64,000 nucleotides of DNA, taken from the NCBI RefSeq assembly GCF_003665155.1, contig NZ_RCFQ01000004.1:58038-122037 (forward strand), written 5' to 3'. Shown here piece by piece: positions 31,654 to 40,682 of the stretch (positions are counted from its first letter, which is position 1; every line of letters starts with the position of its first letter). Under the pieces are notes generated by a model. That model was not told the origin of the DNA. It did no database searches and saw nothing but the letters and a program-made list of their open reading frames with translations. The translations under genes were made by a program, and so were the position numbers. This DNA comes from Mariprofundus sp. EBB-1. Its GTDB lineage: Bacteria; Pseudomonadota; Zetaproteobacteria; Mariprofundales; Mariprofundaceae.

Positions 31654-31870
31654 GCCTGAACTTGCAGAAGTAACAGCAAAAAAGTTCATCTCGGCAGTGT
31701 CGCTTTTACGCATGCGCGTGCATGTGTGCCGGGAGCAGACAGACTTGCTCACAGTTTAATGCTGACCATCACCGATGAGATCGGGGGCGCAATGTAAGAA
31801 ATACCGACCAGCATTTATGGGTATCGCTGGCCTGTCTAATCCGCTCGAAAAACGCGAAAGCGTTTTTTTG
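31654..31870 (+). ncRNA. Candidate structured RNA or long 3' UTR downstream of plsC
   Basis: A non-coding 200-bp stretch with several local stems: CTCGGCA pairing with TGCCG-GGAG (31690-31740 region), CCGAT-GAG-ATCGG (about 31772-31784), CCAGC pairing with GCTGG (about 31808-31830), ending in a Rho-independent terminator at 31848-31869. This is what a small RNA gene or structured UTR would look like. I do not recognise 6S, SRP, tmRNA or RNase P motifs. Confidence 0.3.
31848..31869 (+). terminator. Rho-independent terminator
   Basis: An 8-bp stem AAAAACGC/GCGTTTTT closed by a GAAA tetraloop, with a T-run of seven. It lies 195 bp beyond plsC, so it ends either the trxB-gmhB-plsC transcript with a long UTR or a separate RNA. 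Confidence 0.8.
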
Positions 31871-32190
31871 AGCACACTCTACTGTTTAGTTTCACGAAAA
31901 GTGGGGGTGCTTCTTGCATTGTCTGTTGCAACAAGCGACCAAAATCCCTTAATGCACATCGAAAATTGATTATAGCTAAGTTATTGGTGATAAAAATCCA
32001 AGTCTAAAAATATTAGACTTTCATTGTAACAACAGGCAATCAATCCAGTAGAAAACGCCATAAAGTAGATGGCACCAATCGACGTTCTACAAGCTTTGGT
32101 AAAACTCGCATATTGCTCAAGTCAATGAGAGTACTCGCCATTGTACAAATAATACAGGTGGAATACATCGACCACGCTATTCAAAAACAT
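31870..32190. other. Intergenic region between the terminator and nirK
   Basis: About 320 bp without a supported gene. It contains a perfect hairpin, AAGTCTAA-AAATA-TTAGACTT (32000-32020). A 70-codon open stretch (32016-32250, plus strand) lacks a start codon with a ribosome-binding site and runs through the nirK terminator, so I do not call it. Confidence 0.4.
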
Positions 32191-32225
32191 AAAAAGCGGC
32201 AGCTTTCAGCCACCGCTTTTTATTG
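32191..32225 (-). terminator. nirK terminator (bidirectional form)
   Basis: AAAAAGCGG (32191-32199) pairs with CCGCTTTTT around a 12-13 nt loop, giving a GC-core stem with A/T runs on both sides. It lies 17 bp past the nirK stop and would end leftward nirK transcription. Confidence 0.85.
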
Positions 32226-32241
32226 TCAGGTGGTATCAGTT

Positions 32242-33330
32242 TTATTTAATGGGTGATGGTTTTTTCAATTGCTCCATCAAATCATTGTTCCACTCGCCGG
32301 ACACATTGATGTGCGCGACTGCACCCAATAAAATGGCTTCAATCAGATTATGGCTTAAATAAACATAAAGTCCTGGCTGTTTGAACGTATAAATAGCTGC
32401 ACCTGCAGAACCTGCACCAATCACCCAGCTTTCCAGGTTGGTCATGGGTGCATCTGAGAAGTTTCCACGCTCCCAGACATAATCTCCGTGACCGCCAATC
32501 AGGTGCGGAAAGGATTGACGATTGGCTTGCTCATGAATAATCAAAACAGTATCACCGACGGCTGCTTTCAATCCATTGCTACCAGTCAGTGCGCCCTTCA
32601 CACCGTTAAAAACGACATGTGTAGGGGTCAGTGTTTTCATTACTTTCATGTCATCTTTAAAGCTGTTGATTGGCTTTTTATAACGTTTGTATACACCTTT
32701 TTCATCTTTAGGAATATAGTAGTCCTGTTCACCGATATAAAAGGCTTTATTGTACTTGATCTGTTTGCCAGCTTTATCCTTGAGACCGTCCCTTGGCAGG
32801 ACCATGATCGCACCATTCATGCCATGCACCACATGCCACGGGATCATCACTCCGCCTGGAGCACAGTGATACACAAACACCCCAGCCTTGATGGCCTTGA
32901 AACGTAATACCACCTCTTCACCCGGTTTGACAACAGTGAGAGCCCCTCCACCTAGAGCGCCCGTTGCGGCGTGGAAATCGATATTATGCTTAAGGGTGCT
33001 CTCTGCCGAGTTCACCAGCGTCAGCTCAACATAATCATTTTCATGCACAACAATGATTGGGCCGGGGACACTGCCATTGAATGTAAAAGCATGAATAAAG
33101 ACGCCCTTGTCAATCTCGATCTCTTTTTCTTCCATGACCATTTTTACCTGCACAACCTTAGGCGCACCCGTCACAGCTTGTTCGTGCTCTGGTAGATATG
33201 GCGGCGCTACCAATGTTTGAGTAATGCGCTCAAGTCCCTCAACACCTTTTGCAAAAGCTGCATTGCCAAGCATAAAGAAGGCTGCGAGTACAACACCCAA
33301 TAGCCTGATCGGCATTTTTGTATTCATCAT
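32242..33330 (-). CDS. nirK: Copper-containing nitrite reductase
   Basis: A 362-residue periplasmic enzyme with a signal peptide (cleavage near NAAFA) and two cupredoxin domains. Type 1 copper ligands: His115, Cys156, His166, Met171 ([17 protein letters not shown]). Type 2 ligands: His120, His155 and His327 (SHNLIEA). Catalytic Asp118 and His281 ([10 protein letters not shown]) are present. It reduces nitrite to NO, removed by the NorCB enzyme encoded just upstream. AGGAG is 4 nt before ATG 33330 and 7 nt before a second ATG (33327), which may be the true start. Its own terminator follows; a long hairpin separates it from norB. Confidence 0.96.
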   Translation of the reverse strand: MMNTKMPIRLLGVVLAAFFMLGNAAFAKGVEGLERITQTLVAPPYLPEHEQAVTGAPKVVQVKMVMEEKEIEIDKGVFIHAFTFNGSVPGPIIVVHENDYVELTLVNSAESTLKHNIDFHAATGALGGGALTVVKPGEEVVLRFKAIKAGVFVYHCAPGGVMIPWHVVHGMNGAIMVLPRDGLKDKAGKQIKYNKAFYIGEQDYYIPKDEKGVYKRYKKPINSFKDDMKVMKTLTPTHVVFNGVKGALTGSNGLKAAVGDTVLIIHEQANRQSFPHLIGGHGDYVWERGNFSDAPMTNLESWVIGAGSAGAAIYTFKQPGLYVYLSHNLIEAILLGAVAHINVSGEWNNDLMEQLKKPSPIK

Positions 33331-33409
33331 GTTTCTCCTTTTTTATAATATAAAATCAACTATCTACTTCTGTTTTGGATAGCCAAAGAGCTTCAAAATC
33401 CCCTTATGT

Positions 33410-33456
33410 AAAACACTGCAAGGCAATGAGCTATTACCCACACCTTGCAGTGTTTT
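33410..33456 (-). terminator. Long hairpin between norB and nirK
   Basis: Perfect 14-bp arms, AAAACACTGCAAGG (33410-33423) and CCTTGCAGTGTTTT (33443-33456), flank a 19-nt loop. It starts 8 bp after the norB stop. On the minus strand the stem ends in UUUU, so it can act as a terminator of norCB or as a processing/stability element before nirK. Confidence 0.7.
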
Positions 33457-33463
33457 AGATCAT

Positions 33464-34891
33464 TCAGGAAGATTTCGTTTGTAGCTTTTGATTACTTGCC
33501 GGTTCCTTACCAATTGTCAGTAAATCCCATAGCAGTAGAACAATGCCTGCTGCTGTCATCACGCCAAAGATCATGCGCCATTCCATACCTTGAACAAACC
33601 ATGGGTGAATTTGGGCCGTAAAGTACCCAAGCCATGTGGAACCACCAACGGCTCGCTCAATAAAGGATTGCTCATAGCCGGAAATAAGCAAAGCAATGGT
33701 CATACCTACCACTCCCATATTGAGTAGGCCTAATGCCCATTTCCATTTCCAACCACCATCTGGAAGGTTGGAGCCGATGCCTTCTTGCCCACGTATATAG
33801 GGCACAGCAATATAAATCATGGCAATAATAATGGTGGCGTACGCACCAAAAAAGGCTAAGTGACCATGTGACGCTGACCACTGTGTACCATGCGTATAAA
33901 GATTGATTTGTGGCAGTGTATGCATAAAGCCCCACACACCGGCACCAAAGAAATTACCGAACGCATGTGCAATCAACCAAGCCAATGCAGGGTTATTATT
34001 GCCTTTCATATGACGCACACCTGAGTCATAAACAGCATGCACAACCATAGCTACCAAAGGAACAGGCTCTAGAGCCGAGAAGAAACCACCAATGGTTAAC
34101 CAATATTCAGGTGTACCAATCCAGAAGTAATGATGCCCAAGACCGAGAATTCCTGAACCAAACATCAATGCAACTTCAATATACAGCCATGTTGTGACAA
34201 TTTTACGATCGACCTTGAGTACTTTCATCAAGCCCCAAGCCATTAAACAACCCACAAGCACTTCCCATGTCGCCTCAACCCAAAGGTGAATGACCCACCA
34301 CCACCAGTATTGATCCATTGAAATATTCGGGGTGTAAAACATGCCTGCGATATAGATACCAGCCAATGCAACAAGGTCTAAAGTTAGAACGCCTGAGATT
34401 CCGCTCCACTTTCCCTTCATAAAGGTTGCCGATACGTTGTAGAAAAATATCAACATACAGACAACAATACCAATGTCAGCCCAACGTGGTGCCTCGATAT
34501 ATTCACGACCTTCATTGATAAACCAGCGTGTGAAATCGTCGCCAGGACCACCTTGAACCAGTAGAAACACCAAGACCACGACAGTTACAGCAGAAGTAAG
34601 TACCCAAAAACCAAGCGTACCAAGCTTGAGCCCGACAACCTCGGTTTCACTCTCTTCTTCGAGTAGCCAGTAAACGGAGCCTATAAAACCATAAAGCATC
34701 CAAACGATCATGGCATTGATATGAACTGTACGTGTCACATTAAAGTCCAATATGCCAAAAAGAAGTTTTGGATATAAGTATTGCATACCAGAGAGTAGGC
34801 CGAAAAGAATTTGTGCGCCAAAGAGCACCATCGCGACGATGTAATATTTAACAGCCAGTTTCTGGCCACCATTTAAATGATTGATATTCAT
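33464..34891 (-). CDS. norB: Nitric oxide reductase subunit B (cNOR)
   Basis: A 475-residue heme-copper-oxidase-family protein with 12 membrane helices. Heme b, heme b3 and non-heme iron ligands are visible: RTVHINAMI, HLWVEATWE, GLGHHYFWIG and QWSASHGHLAFFG, with the characteristic glutamate in FSALEPVPL. It reduces NO to N2O with electrons from NorC and lacks the quinone-oxidising N-terminal extension of qNOR. It starts 3 bp after norC. No norQ or norD gene is present in the window; maturation genes must be elsewhere. Confidence 0.97.
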   Translation of the reverse strand: MNINHLNGGQKLAVKYYIVAMVLFGAQILFGLLSGMQYLYPKLLFGILDFNVTRTVHINAMIVWMLYGFIGSVYWLLEEESETEVVGLKLGTLGFWVLTSAVTVVVLVFLLVQGGPGDDFTRWFINEGREYIEAPRWADIGIVVCMLIFFYNVSATFMKGKWSGISGVLTLDLVALAGIYIAGMFYTPNISMDQYWWWWVIHLWVEATWEVLVGCLMAWGLMKVLKVDRKIVTTWLYIEVALMFGSGILGLGHHYFWIGTPEYWLTIGGFFSALEPVPLVAMVVHAVYDSGVRHMKGNNNPALAWLIAHAFGNFFGAGVWGFMHTLPQINLYTHGTQWSASHGHLAFFGAYATIIIAMIYIAVPYIRGQEGIGSNLPDGGWKWKWALGLLNMGVVGMTIALLISGYEQSFIERAVGGSTWLGYFTAQIHPWFVQGMEWRMIFGVMTAAGIVLLLWDLLTIGKEPASNQKLQTKSS

Positions 34892-34894
34892 TAC

Positions 34895-35494
34895 TCAGCT
34901 CTCCTTATCAATAACAGTGAAATTGTACGGGAAGCCATTGGTATCGATGGATGACATCCATTTCAAGAATGCAATCACCGCCTTAGCTTCATCTCTGCTT
35001 ATATCAAGGTTGGGCATCATTCGATCTGATCCGAAAGAGCGTGCGTTGGCTATTGGATCCATTAGGAATTCAATCATCAAGTTTTCTCGTTCAGGCTCCG
35101 AGCTCCAACCTGGATCCAACCATGCTTTGGTCAGGTCTGGTGCAAAATAAGAGCCGTTACCTAGCAACGTATGACACCCCATGCAATTTCGACCCTGCGT
35201 TATCTTTTTGCCATGCGATACGAGTGCTTCGGCTTCTTCTTCACTAAGTACCTTGCCAAACAGAGGGTCTTCAGCACCAATCACTGGCACTTGGATATTA
35301 CGTTCATCATTAAACTCATAACCAATATGTTTGTTGATCACTGAATATGCAGGCACACGTTCGCTACCCGCTGTAATTTGAGGTATGGTATCAATAGTGA
35401 GGCCAATCAGGACAATAAACATGAAAGCTGTCACCCATATAGCCATTTTCTTCCAGTAGGATTCACTGGACCACCAAGGTGTTATGTTATTCAT
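34895..35494 (-). CDS. norC: Nitric oxide reductase subunit C (cytochrome c)
   Basis: A 199-residue membrane-anchored cytochrome c: one N-terminal helix (about 17-35), then a periplasmic domain with NCMGCHTLLGNGSYFAPDLT, the NorC heme site, and an axial methionine in DRMMPNLDIS. It feeds electrons to NorB. It is about 50 residues longer than the common NorC; the additional stretch (about 40-95) lies between the anchor and the heme domain. The start overlaps the preceding membrane-protein gene by 4 bp. Confidence 0.95.
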   Translation of the reverse strand: MNNITPWWSSESYWKKMAIWVTAFMFIVLIGLTIDTIPQITAGSERVPAYSVINKHIGYEFNDERNIQVPVIGAEDPLFGKVLSEEEAEALVSHGKKITQGRNCMGCHTLLGNGSYFAPDLTKAWLDPGWSSEPERENLMIEFLMDPIANARSFGSDRMMPNLDISRDEAKAVIAFLKWMSSIDTNGFPYNFTVIDKES

Positions 35495-35862
35495 ATGCCT
35501 TTCTCCTCTGCTATTTTGTTTGGGGTTTGTTCTGAACTGAGTGGTATCGGTGGATTATCACCTTGATGGGTGCTGTGCGTACCTACACATAGCTTCCAAA
35601 TGCCATGCGGGGCGAATAGGTAACCAACAAGCATAATGACAACTAGCCACCACCAGAAGCCATAAAGGTGGGCTGCTGCTGCAAGTGTGAGCACTGAGAC
35701 AAAAAGTGCAGCGTAAGAAATGTAGGCAAGGCTCATCAGCCAAGGCTTGGCCTGAAGTCTGGACCAAGCAAAAAAAAGCGCATACAGAGCACCAGTCATA
35801 ATGATCATTGCTCCCGAGAAAAAAACGATAAAAAAATCTTGCAGTTCAACAGGCTCAATCAT
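35491..35862 (-). CDS. Small membrane protein heading the nor operon
   Basis: A 123-residue protein with three hydrophobic segments (about 8-32, 43-65, 69-86) and a polar, proline-rich cytoplasmic tail. No cysteine pair, heme motif or known domain is recognised. It is translationally coupled to norC (ATGA overlap) and lies directly after an NsrR-like site, so it belongs to the NO-reduction operon. NorE/NorF-like or NnrS-like accessory roles are conceivable, but the sequence does not resemble them clearly. Confidence 0.8.
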   Translation of the reverse strand: MIEPVELQDFFIVFFSGAMIIMTGALYALFFAWSRLQAKPWLMSLAYISYAALFVSVLTLAAAAHLYGFWWWLVVIMLVGYLFAPHGIWKLCVGTHSTHQGDNPPIPLSSEQTPNKIAEEKGI

Positions 35863-35865
35863 AAC

Positions 35866-35885
35866 AAGTATTCCTAATGCATCTT
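35866..35885. promoter_or_regulatory. NsrR-like operator of the nor operon
   Basis: Read on the minus strand this is AAGATGCATTAGGAATACTT: a perfect NsrR half-site (AAGATGCATT) and a degenerate second half. It begins about 5 bp after the predicted transcription start. NsrR is an NO-sensing iron-sulfur repressor; its gene is not in the window. Confidence 0.5.
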
Positions 35886-35896
35886 TAATACGTAGG

Positions 35897-35924
35897 ATTG
35901 TAGAGCCTGAAAATTGTATTGCAA
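35897..35924 (-). promoter_or_regulatory. Predicted sigma-70 promoter of the nor operon
   Basis: On the minus strand TTGCAA (35924-35919) and TACAAT (35902-35897) are separated by 16 bp, placing the start near 35890, just upstream of the NsrR-like site. Confidence 0.5.
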
Positions 35925-36227
35925 GAATACGATATCTTAGCGACTGCCTTTACTAAGATTTAAATAGCATGTCTAACCTTGGCCGAGAGTTGCTCTTCAG
36001 ACCATTGGAGCTATTACTTAAAAGCTTAATCTATCTGGATGATCAATAACTTTGGGTGTTCGTAGCTTTCGATGTAGGGGTGATCAAGAGTGTATGTACT
36101 ATTTTGATAACTCTTGTGGAAAAGAAACGAACAAAGTTGGTGATTCGAAGTCTTAGTCAGGTGAGACTCACTCTGTCGCAATATAGCTCGGTTTTTCCTA
36201 GGCTGAAGCAGGCTTAATTTTTACATA
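35925..36227. other. Intergenic region upstream of the nor operon
   Basis: About 300 bp between the TPR lipoprotein stop and the nor promoter, no open frame. A weak RegA-like pair, GAGAC-N7-GTCGC (36163-36179), is present with a longer spacer than the two clear sites. I see no FNR-type palindrome. Confidence 0.35.
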
Positions 36228-37628
36228 TTACCGATGTCTAAACTCTGCTTCCCACTGACCGTGTTTATTTCGATGGAGTATAAATCGTTCCGTTGTTGAG
36301 GTAGCGATTGGGCGCCGCACACCATCATGACTCTGCAGCACTCCAGACATCTCGATATAGACGGGATAAACCCATACACCACGATGGCGTTTGAAATGGC
36401 CCTCTTTTACAACCACATGGCCAAGGCTCATGCTGACAAAATCTTTACGGGTGTAATTGCCATACCAGCGCGCCTGCATACCATGATCCTGAATTTCATG
36501 AATCACCAGTTCCTTTACCTGGTACAGATCAGGAGGAACAAAAGCATCGGCCCAGCGGGCTTGCTGCAAGGCATCCCTGAACCCCGGCACAAATTGATCT
36601 GCTCTTCTGAACTCAGCGGCCGCGAGAAGAAATTCATCCTGATCCAGATGACTCAAAGCATGATTATAATGCGCTGCTGCATCATCTTCATTCGCTAATC
36701 TTTGATAGTGACGAAATAGCTGCTGGCTATTTTTATAGTTCGTTACAAAATCGATAGCCCGAGAAAAAGCATTGGCAGCAAGGCGGTAATGCCCCGCTTC
36801 GGCTTGGGCCAGTCCTCGTTGATAGTGGACGTCTGCATCCTGCATATTAGCTAACTGCCTATAGTGGGCAGCCAGTTTATCTGCATCACGAAAACCAGGG
36901 ATATACTTGATCGATTCACTAAATGCATGCTGTGCATTGCGATATTCACCGTGGCTGGCAGCGGTCTGTCCCTGATTATAATAGCGCAATGCATCTGCTT
37001 TATCGGCTAGCTGTTGATATTTCTTTGATAGGATACAGGCATTCAGATAACAGCTGATAAACGAATTTGTATGCTTAAATTCAGCTATTGCATCACGATA
37101 TTGTTTTGATTGTGCAAGGGACAGAGCACGTTGATAATGATCATCTGCGGCTGATTTTTTTGCACCTCTGTTCGCTGCTCTCACATCCGGTGAAGTGATC
37201 ATCAGAACAGGTTGAATCAGATCCATCTCTCTGGCGCTGTTTTTTTGCTCAAGCGCAATATAGGCGTTCAATCTTACTTGAATGGCTTCGATTCTACCCT
37301 GCATGGATGCAATCGCATTGTAGTGCTGCACGGTTTGATCCCATTGTTTATTCATAGCACTACTTTTGGCTTGGGAGAGATGGTAGTTGAATGCGGCTTG
37401 GCTAATGCCGGGAAAGATCGCCAGCGTTTTTTTGTTGTTGATTTCATGCTCAAGCGACTGTGCTGCATGATTAAAGGCACTGTTATAATCACCGCGTTTT
37501 AAACTATCCTGAGATAGATTAAATTGTTTATTGGACGCAGATACACAGGCAGAAAGCAGTAGTGACAATAAAAGCAGCGCTAAACCCTTGCTGATCATAG
37601 GTCTTATCAAACTATTGCGAATCATCAT
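36228..37628 (-). CDS. TPR-rich outer-membrane lipoprotein
   Basis: A 466-residue lipoprotein: hydrophobic leader with lipobox LLSAC, then at least five TPR-like units (for example DDHYQRALSLAQSKQYRDAI, DVHYQRGLAQAEAGHYRLAA, AAHYNHALSHLDQDEFLLAA) over residues about 35-360. A C-terminal domain of ~100 residues (about 365-466) follows, with basic/aromatic strands and no assigned family. AGGAG precedes the start. It is monocistronic or followed by nothing on its strand before the nor operon. TPR lipoproteins usually scaffold envelope complexes; the partner here is unknown. Confidence 0.75.
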   Translation of the reverse strand: MMIRNSLIRPMISKGLALLLLSLLLSACVSASNKQFNLSQDSLKRGDYNSAFNHAAQSLEHEINNKKTLAIFPGISQAAFNYHLSQAKSSAMNKQWDQTVQHYNAIASMQGRIEAIQVRLNAYIALEQKNSAREMDLIQPVLMITSPDVRAANRGAKKSAADDHYQRALSLAQSKQYRDAIAEFKHTNSFISCYLNACILSKKYQQLADKADALRYYNQGQTAASHGEYRNAQHAFSESIKYIPGFRDADKLAAHYRQLANMQDADVHYQRGLAQAEAGHYRLAANAFSRAIDFVTNYKNSQQLFRHYQRLANEDDAAAHYNHALSHLDQDEFLLAAAEFRRADQFVPGFRDALQQARWADAFVPPDLYQVKELVIHEIQDHGMQARWYGNYTRKDFVSMSLGHVVVKEGHFKRHRGVWVYPVYIEMSGVLQSHDGVRRPIATSTTERFILHRNKHGQWEAEFRHR

Positions 37629-37724
37629 GTGAGGCTCCTGATTGGTGAAAAAGTAAACAGATCAGGCTCATGAGCAACGCGCAAATAATGCACGTTACGC
37701 GTTATTTACCGATCACAGAGAAAA

Positions 37725-38021
37725 CTAGCGCTGCAGGCGATACCATCGGGCTTTATTTTCTGCCCAGAATCTCCGGTACTCTTCGTCGGTGACCTGACCA
37801 TCTCTGTTGGCATCCATCTCTTTAAAACGGGTCTTGGCCCGTTGATCAACCATGGCTTTATACTCTTCAAACGAAATGGATTCAGATGCATCGGCATCGA
37901 GCTCCATAAATGCACCGACAATTTTATCCGTGCTCGATTTCACCTCAGCCATTGCTGGAGCACTCGCCATCACGAACACCATAGAACTCAATAGAACAGT
38001 AGCAAACCATCGAAAAAACAT
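37725..38021 (-). CDS. Exported EF-hand calcium-binding protein
   Basis: A 98-residue protein with a signal peptide (cleavage near APAMA) and two EF-hand loops: DADASESISFEEY and DANRDGQVTDEEY, the second canonical in all metal positions, the first lacking glycine at position six. It is probably periplasmic and binds Ca2+. GAGG upstream selects ATG 38021 rather than the in-frame extension to 38075. It precedes the TPR lipoprotein gene on the same strand by 96 bp. Confidence 0.85.
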   Translation of the reverse strand: MFFRWFATVLLSSMVFVMASAPAMAEVKSSTDKIVGAFMELDADASESISFEEYKAMVDQRAKTRFKEMDANRDGQVTDEEYRRFWAENKARWYRLQR

Positions 38022-38120
38022 ACGCACCTCGCATCCACAATTGCCGTAACAAACAGCAGACGGCATCATATCCAAATTAGAGTCTGTTCACACCATTAAA
38101 CTCATCAGGGCGAGGGAAAC

Positions 38121-38954
38121 ATGAAGGCATATCTAGATTTAATGCGTCATGTGCGCAACAACGGCACACAAAAGGGCGACCGTACCGGTACCGGCACACA
38201 ATCTGTGTTCGGCCACCAAATCCGTTTTGATCTGACCCAGGGTTTTCCGCTAGTCACCACCAAGAAAGTGCATCTAAAATCCATTATCCATGAGCTTCTT
38301 TGGTTTCTCAAAGGCGATACTAACACCAGATACCTCACAGAGAATGGTGTGAAGATATGGAATGAATGGGCCACAGAAGATGGTTCGCTCGGTCCTGTAT
38401 ATGGATTTCAGTGGCGCAATTGGCCTGCTCCGAATGGTCAACTGATTGATCAAATTGATGAGCTTATTCAACAGATTAAAAGCAAACCCAATTCACGGCG
38501 TTTGATTGTATCGGCCTGGAATGTGGCCGATCTACCGGATGAGTCGATCAGTCCGCAAGCCAATGTAGCCAATGGTAAAATGGCGCTGGCCCCATGCCAT
38601 GCTTTTTTCCAATTTTATGTGGCTGATGGCAAACTATCCTGCCAACTTTATCAGCGCAGTGCCGATATTTTCCTTGGTGTACCATTCAATATCGCATCCT
38701 ACGCGCTGCTTACCATGATGATTGCTCAGGTCTGCGACCTTGAAGTGGGAGACTTTGTCCACACCTTTGGTGATGCCCATCTCTACTCCAATCATAGTGA
38801 ACAGGTAGAAACCCAGCTGGCGCGTGAGACATTCCCTCTGCCAACCATGCAGATCAATCCTGATGTAAAAAGTATTTTCGATTTCAAAATTGATGATTTT
38901 GAATTGAGCAACTACGAATGCCATCCGGGCATCCGTGCCCCGATTGCAATCTGA
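38121..38954 (+). CDS. thyA: Thymidylate synthase
   Basis: A 277-residue enzyme of normal size. [19 protein letters not shown] binds phosphate/folate, the catalytic cysteine is in [30 protein letters not shown] binds dUMP, and the C-terminus ends in APIAI. It makes dTMP from dUMP with methylene-tetrahydrofolate. It is alone on its strand, divergent from the EF-hand gene. No dihydrofolate reductase gene follows. Confidence 0.97.
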   Translation: MKAYLDLMRHVRNNGTQKGDRTGTGTQSVFGHQIRFDLTQGFPLVTTKKVHLKSIIHELLWFLKGDTNTRYLTENGVKIWNEWATEDGSLGPVYGFQWRNWPAPNGQLIDQIDELIQQIKSKPNSRRLIVSAWNVADLPDESISPQANVANGKMALAPCHAFFQFYVADGKLSCQLYQRSADIFLGVPFNIASYALLTMMIAQVCDLEVGDFVHTFGDAHLYSNHSEQVETQLARETFPLPTMQINPDVKSIFDFKIDDFELSNYECHPGIRAPIAI

Positions 38955-39015
38955 TACAGATCATTGAACGCGAGCACTATTTTCTAAACTATGGCTACAT
39001 TGATGACCCCGAAGA

Positions 39016-39567
39016 TTAGTGCTGGTTTGCGTGGGTGGCCTGATGCGTAGCTGTTTTATTTAACAGTTCCAACAAATGGATGGCGGCTTTATCATAAGGA
39101 CTATCGGCATCTGCATGGAATGAAACATCAATCATACCCTGTCCTTGCTTCTGCATGAATAAACCAACGTCATTTTCAAGTAGCTTGCCATTTAATCGCA
39201 TAAGTGCCGCTTGTGCAGCAATCAGAACCTGGTTTTGTAAGGCTTTATCTTTATTGCCTGCCTGTGATGCGGCTTCAAGCACTTCAAAAACGGCATCACC
39301 GAGATCATGTGTTGTCTTCATCATCGGCATTTGACTGCCTCCACCATGGTGCATGGCATTCATTTCAGGGCCTGACATGCCTCTGCGAGCCAGATCAAGG
39401 GCCGACTTTCTTGCTGTATCACCCGGCAGAACAGCGAAAGAGGCCGACTGCGTTAATAGCATTTGCAGTTGTAGCATTTGTGTATCATTCGCATCTGCAT
39501 GTTGCTGCTGAGAGCATGCCGATAGCAGCATACAGCTTACAAAAAACATGGATATGATTCGTTTCAT
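39016..39567 (-). CDS. Putative lipoprotein of unknown function
   Basis: A 183-residue protein with a lipobox leader (MLLSAC). The mature part is helical, rich in methionine, histidine and alanine (PEMNAMHHGGGSQMPMMK), without a known domain. The Met/His cluster could bind copper or another metal; this is only suggested by composition. It is convergent with thyA and divergent from the kinase-like gene. Confidence 0.7.
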   Translation of the reverse strand: MKRIISMFFVSCMLLSACSQQQHADANDTQMLQLQMLLTQSASFAVLPGDTARKSALDLARRGMSGPEMNAMHHGGGSQMPMMKTTHDLGDAVFEVLEAASQAGNKDKALQNQVLIAAQAALMRLNGKLLENDVGLFMQKQGQGMIDVSFHADADSPYDKAAIHLLELLNKTATHQATHANQH

Positions 39568-39678
39568 TGGCGCGTTCCCCTTTTGTGCTTACGCTGCAGC
39601 GGATATGAATGCCTTGAGTCAGCACGGCTTATGCTGTCAGATTCACGCAGACTGAGAAAGGCAGGTAATCGCATCAAC

Positions 39679-40650
39679 ATGAACAGACAATGGAACAACA
39701 TGATTATACAAGCCAGTGGTGCCAGCAGCACTGAGCGCGGCGAAGTGATTCAATCGCTTTGGAGTGGTTATGGTGAAATCGTGCGTTATTCACTCTCAGG
39801 TGCAGATGTACCAAGTGTGGTCATCAAACACGTAAAATTTCCCTCTGCCGTGAATCATCCGCGCGGCTGGCATAATGATCATGCACATCAGCGTAAAGTA
39901 AAATCATATGAGGTGGAGATGCACTGGTATCACGACTGGGCAAAGCGTTGTGATGACGCTTGCAGGATTCCGCACAGTTATGCCTCACAGGCGCATGGTG
40001 ATGAACATATCATGATTCTGGAAGATCTGGATGCAGCCGGTTTTCCTGCCCGTCAAAACCAGCTCGATCTGCATGGCATTCAATTGTGTCTGAGCTGGCT
40101 GGCTAGTTTCCATGCGACTTTTCTGGGTGATAACCCATCCGGTCTCTGGCCTGTTGGCAGTTACTGGCATCTGGCTACGCGTCCGGATGAACTGGCGGTG
40201 ATGGATGATGATGCACTGCGCGATGCGGCGCCAATCATTGATTCCATGCTAAGCAATTGTCATTACAAAACCATCATTCATGGTGATGCTAAGCTTGCCA
40301 ACTTCTGCTTCTCCACGGATGGTGAGCGCGTTGCTGCCGTTGATTTCCAATATGTCGGCGGTGGCTGTGGCATGAAGGATGTGGCTTATTTTCTAAGTAG
40401 CTGCCTTTCTGATCGCGATCATGAGCAATATGAAGAGGTTCTGTTGAGTCACTATTTTGACACTCTGAAGGTAGCCATAATCCAACACGGTCATAGCGTC
40501 GATGTTGATCTATTAGAGCATGAATGGAGGTCTCTATTCCCAGTCGCCCAAGCAGACTTTTACCGCTTTCTGGTTGGCTGGATGCCGACCCATTGGAAGA
40601 TCAATGATTATAATAAGCGCATCGCGATGGAAGTCTTGAAGAGCCTGTGA
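39679..40650 (+). CDS. Aminoglycoside phosphotransferase/choline-kinase-like protein
   Basis: A 323-residue protein with the APH kinase core: catalytic IIHGDAKLANFCF (Brenner-type HGDxxxxN), metal-binding AAVDFQYVGGGCGMKDVAYFLS. The N-lobe has VVIKHVKF and IMILEDLDAAG. This branch (with the G-G-G-C-G-M-K-D step) contains uncharacterised bacterial phosphotransferases rather than drug-resistance enzymes, so a resistance role is unlikely. The ATG at 39679 has only a weak ribosome-binding site. Substrate unknown. Confidence 0.8.
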   Translation: MNRQWNNMIIQASGASSTERGEVIQSLWSGYGEIVRYSLSGADVPSVVIKHVKFPSAVNHPRGWHNDHAHQRKVKSYEVEMHWYHDWAKRCDDACRIPHSYASQAHGDEHIMILEDLDAAGFPARQNQLDLHGIQLCLSWLASFHATFLGDNPSGLWPVGSYWHLATRPDELAVMDDDALRDAAPIIDSMLSNCHYKTIIHGDAKLANFCFSTDGERVAAVDFQYVGGGCGMKDVAYFLSSCLSDRDHEQYEEVLLSHYFDTLKVAIIQHGHSVDVDLLEHEWRSLFPVAQADFYRFLVGWMPTHWKINDYNKRIAMEVLKSL

Positions 40651-40682
40651 TCAGTAGCACATGCATCGAATATATGCTACCG

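Noticed and set aside
32016..32250. 70-codon plus-strand open stretch upstream of the nirK end
   Set aside because: No start codon with a ribosome-binding site; it passes through the nirK terminator hairpin.
36000..36180. FNR boxes upstream of the nor operon
   Set aside because: Several TTGAT or ATCAA half-sites occur, but none pair with the required 4-bp spacing.
39679..40650. Antibiotic resistance phosphotransferase
   Set aside because: The kinase fold is shared with many housekeeping phosphotransferases, and the motif context is not that of drug-modifying enzymes; no resistance gene neighbours exist.
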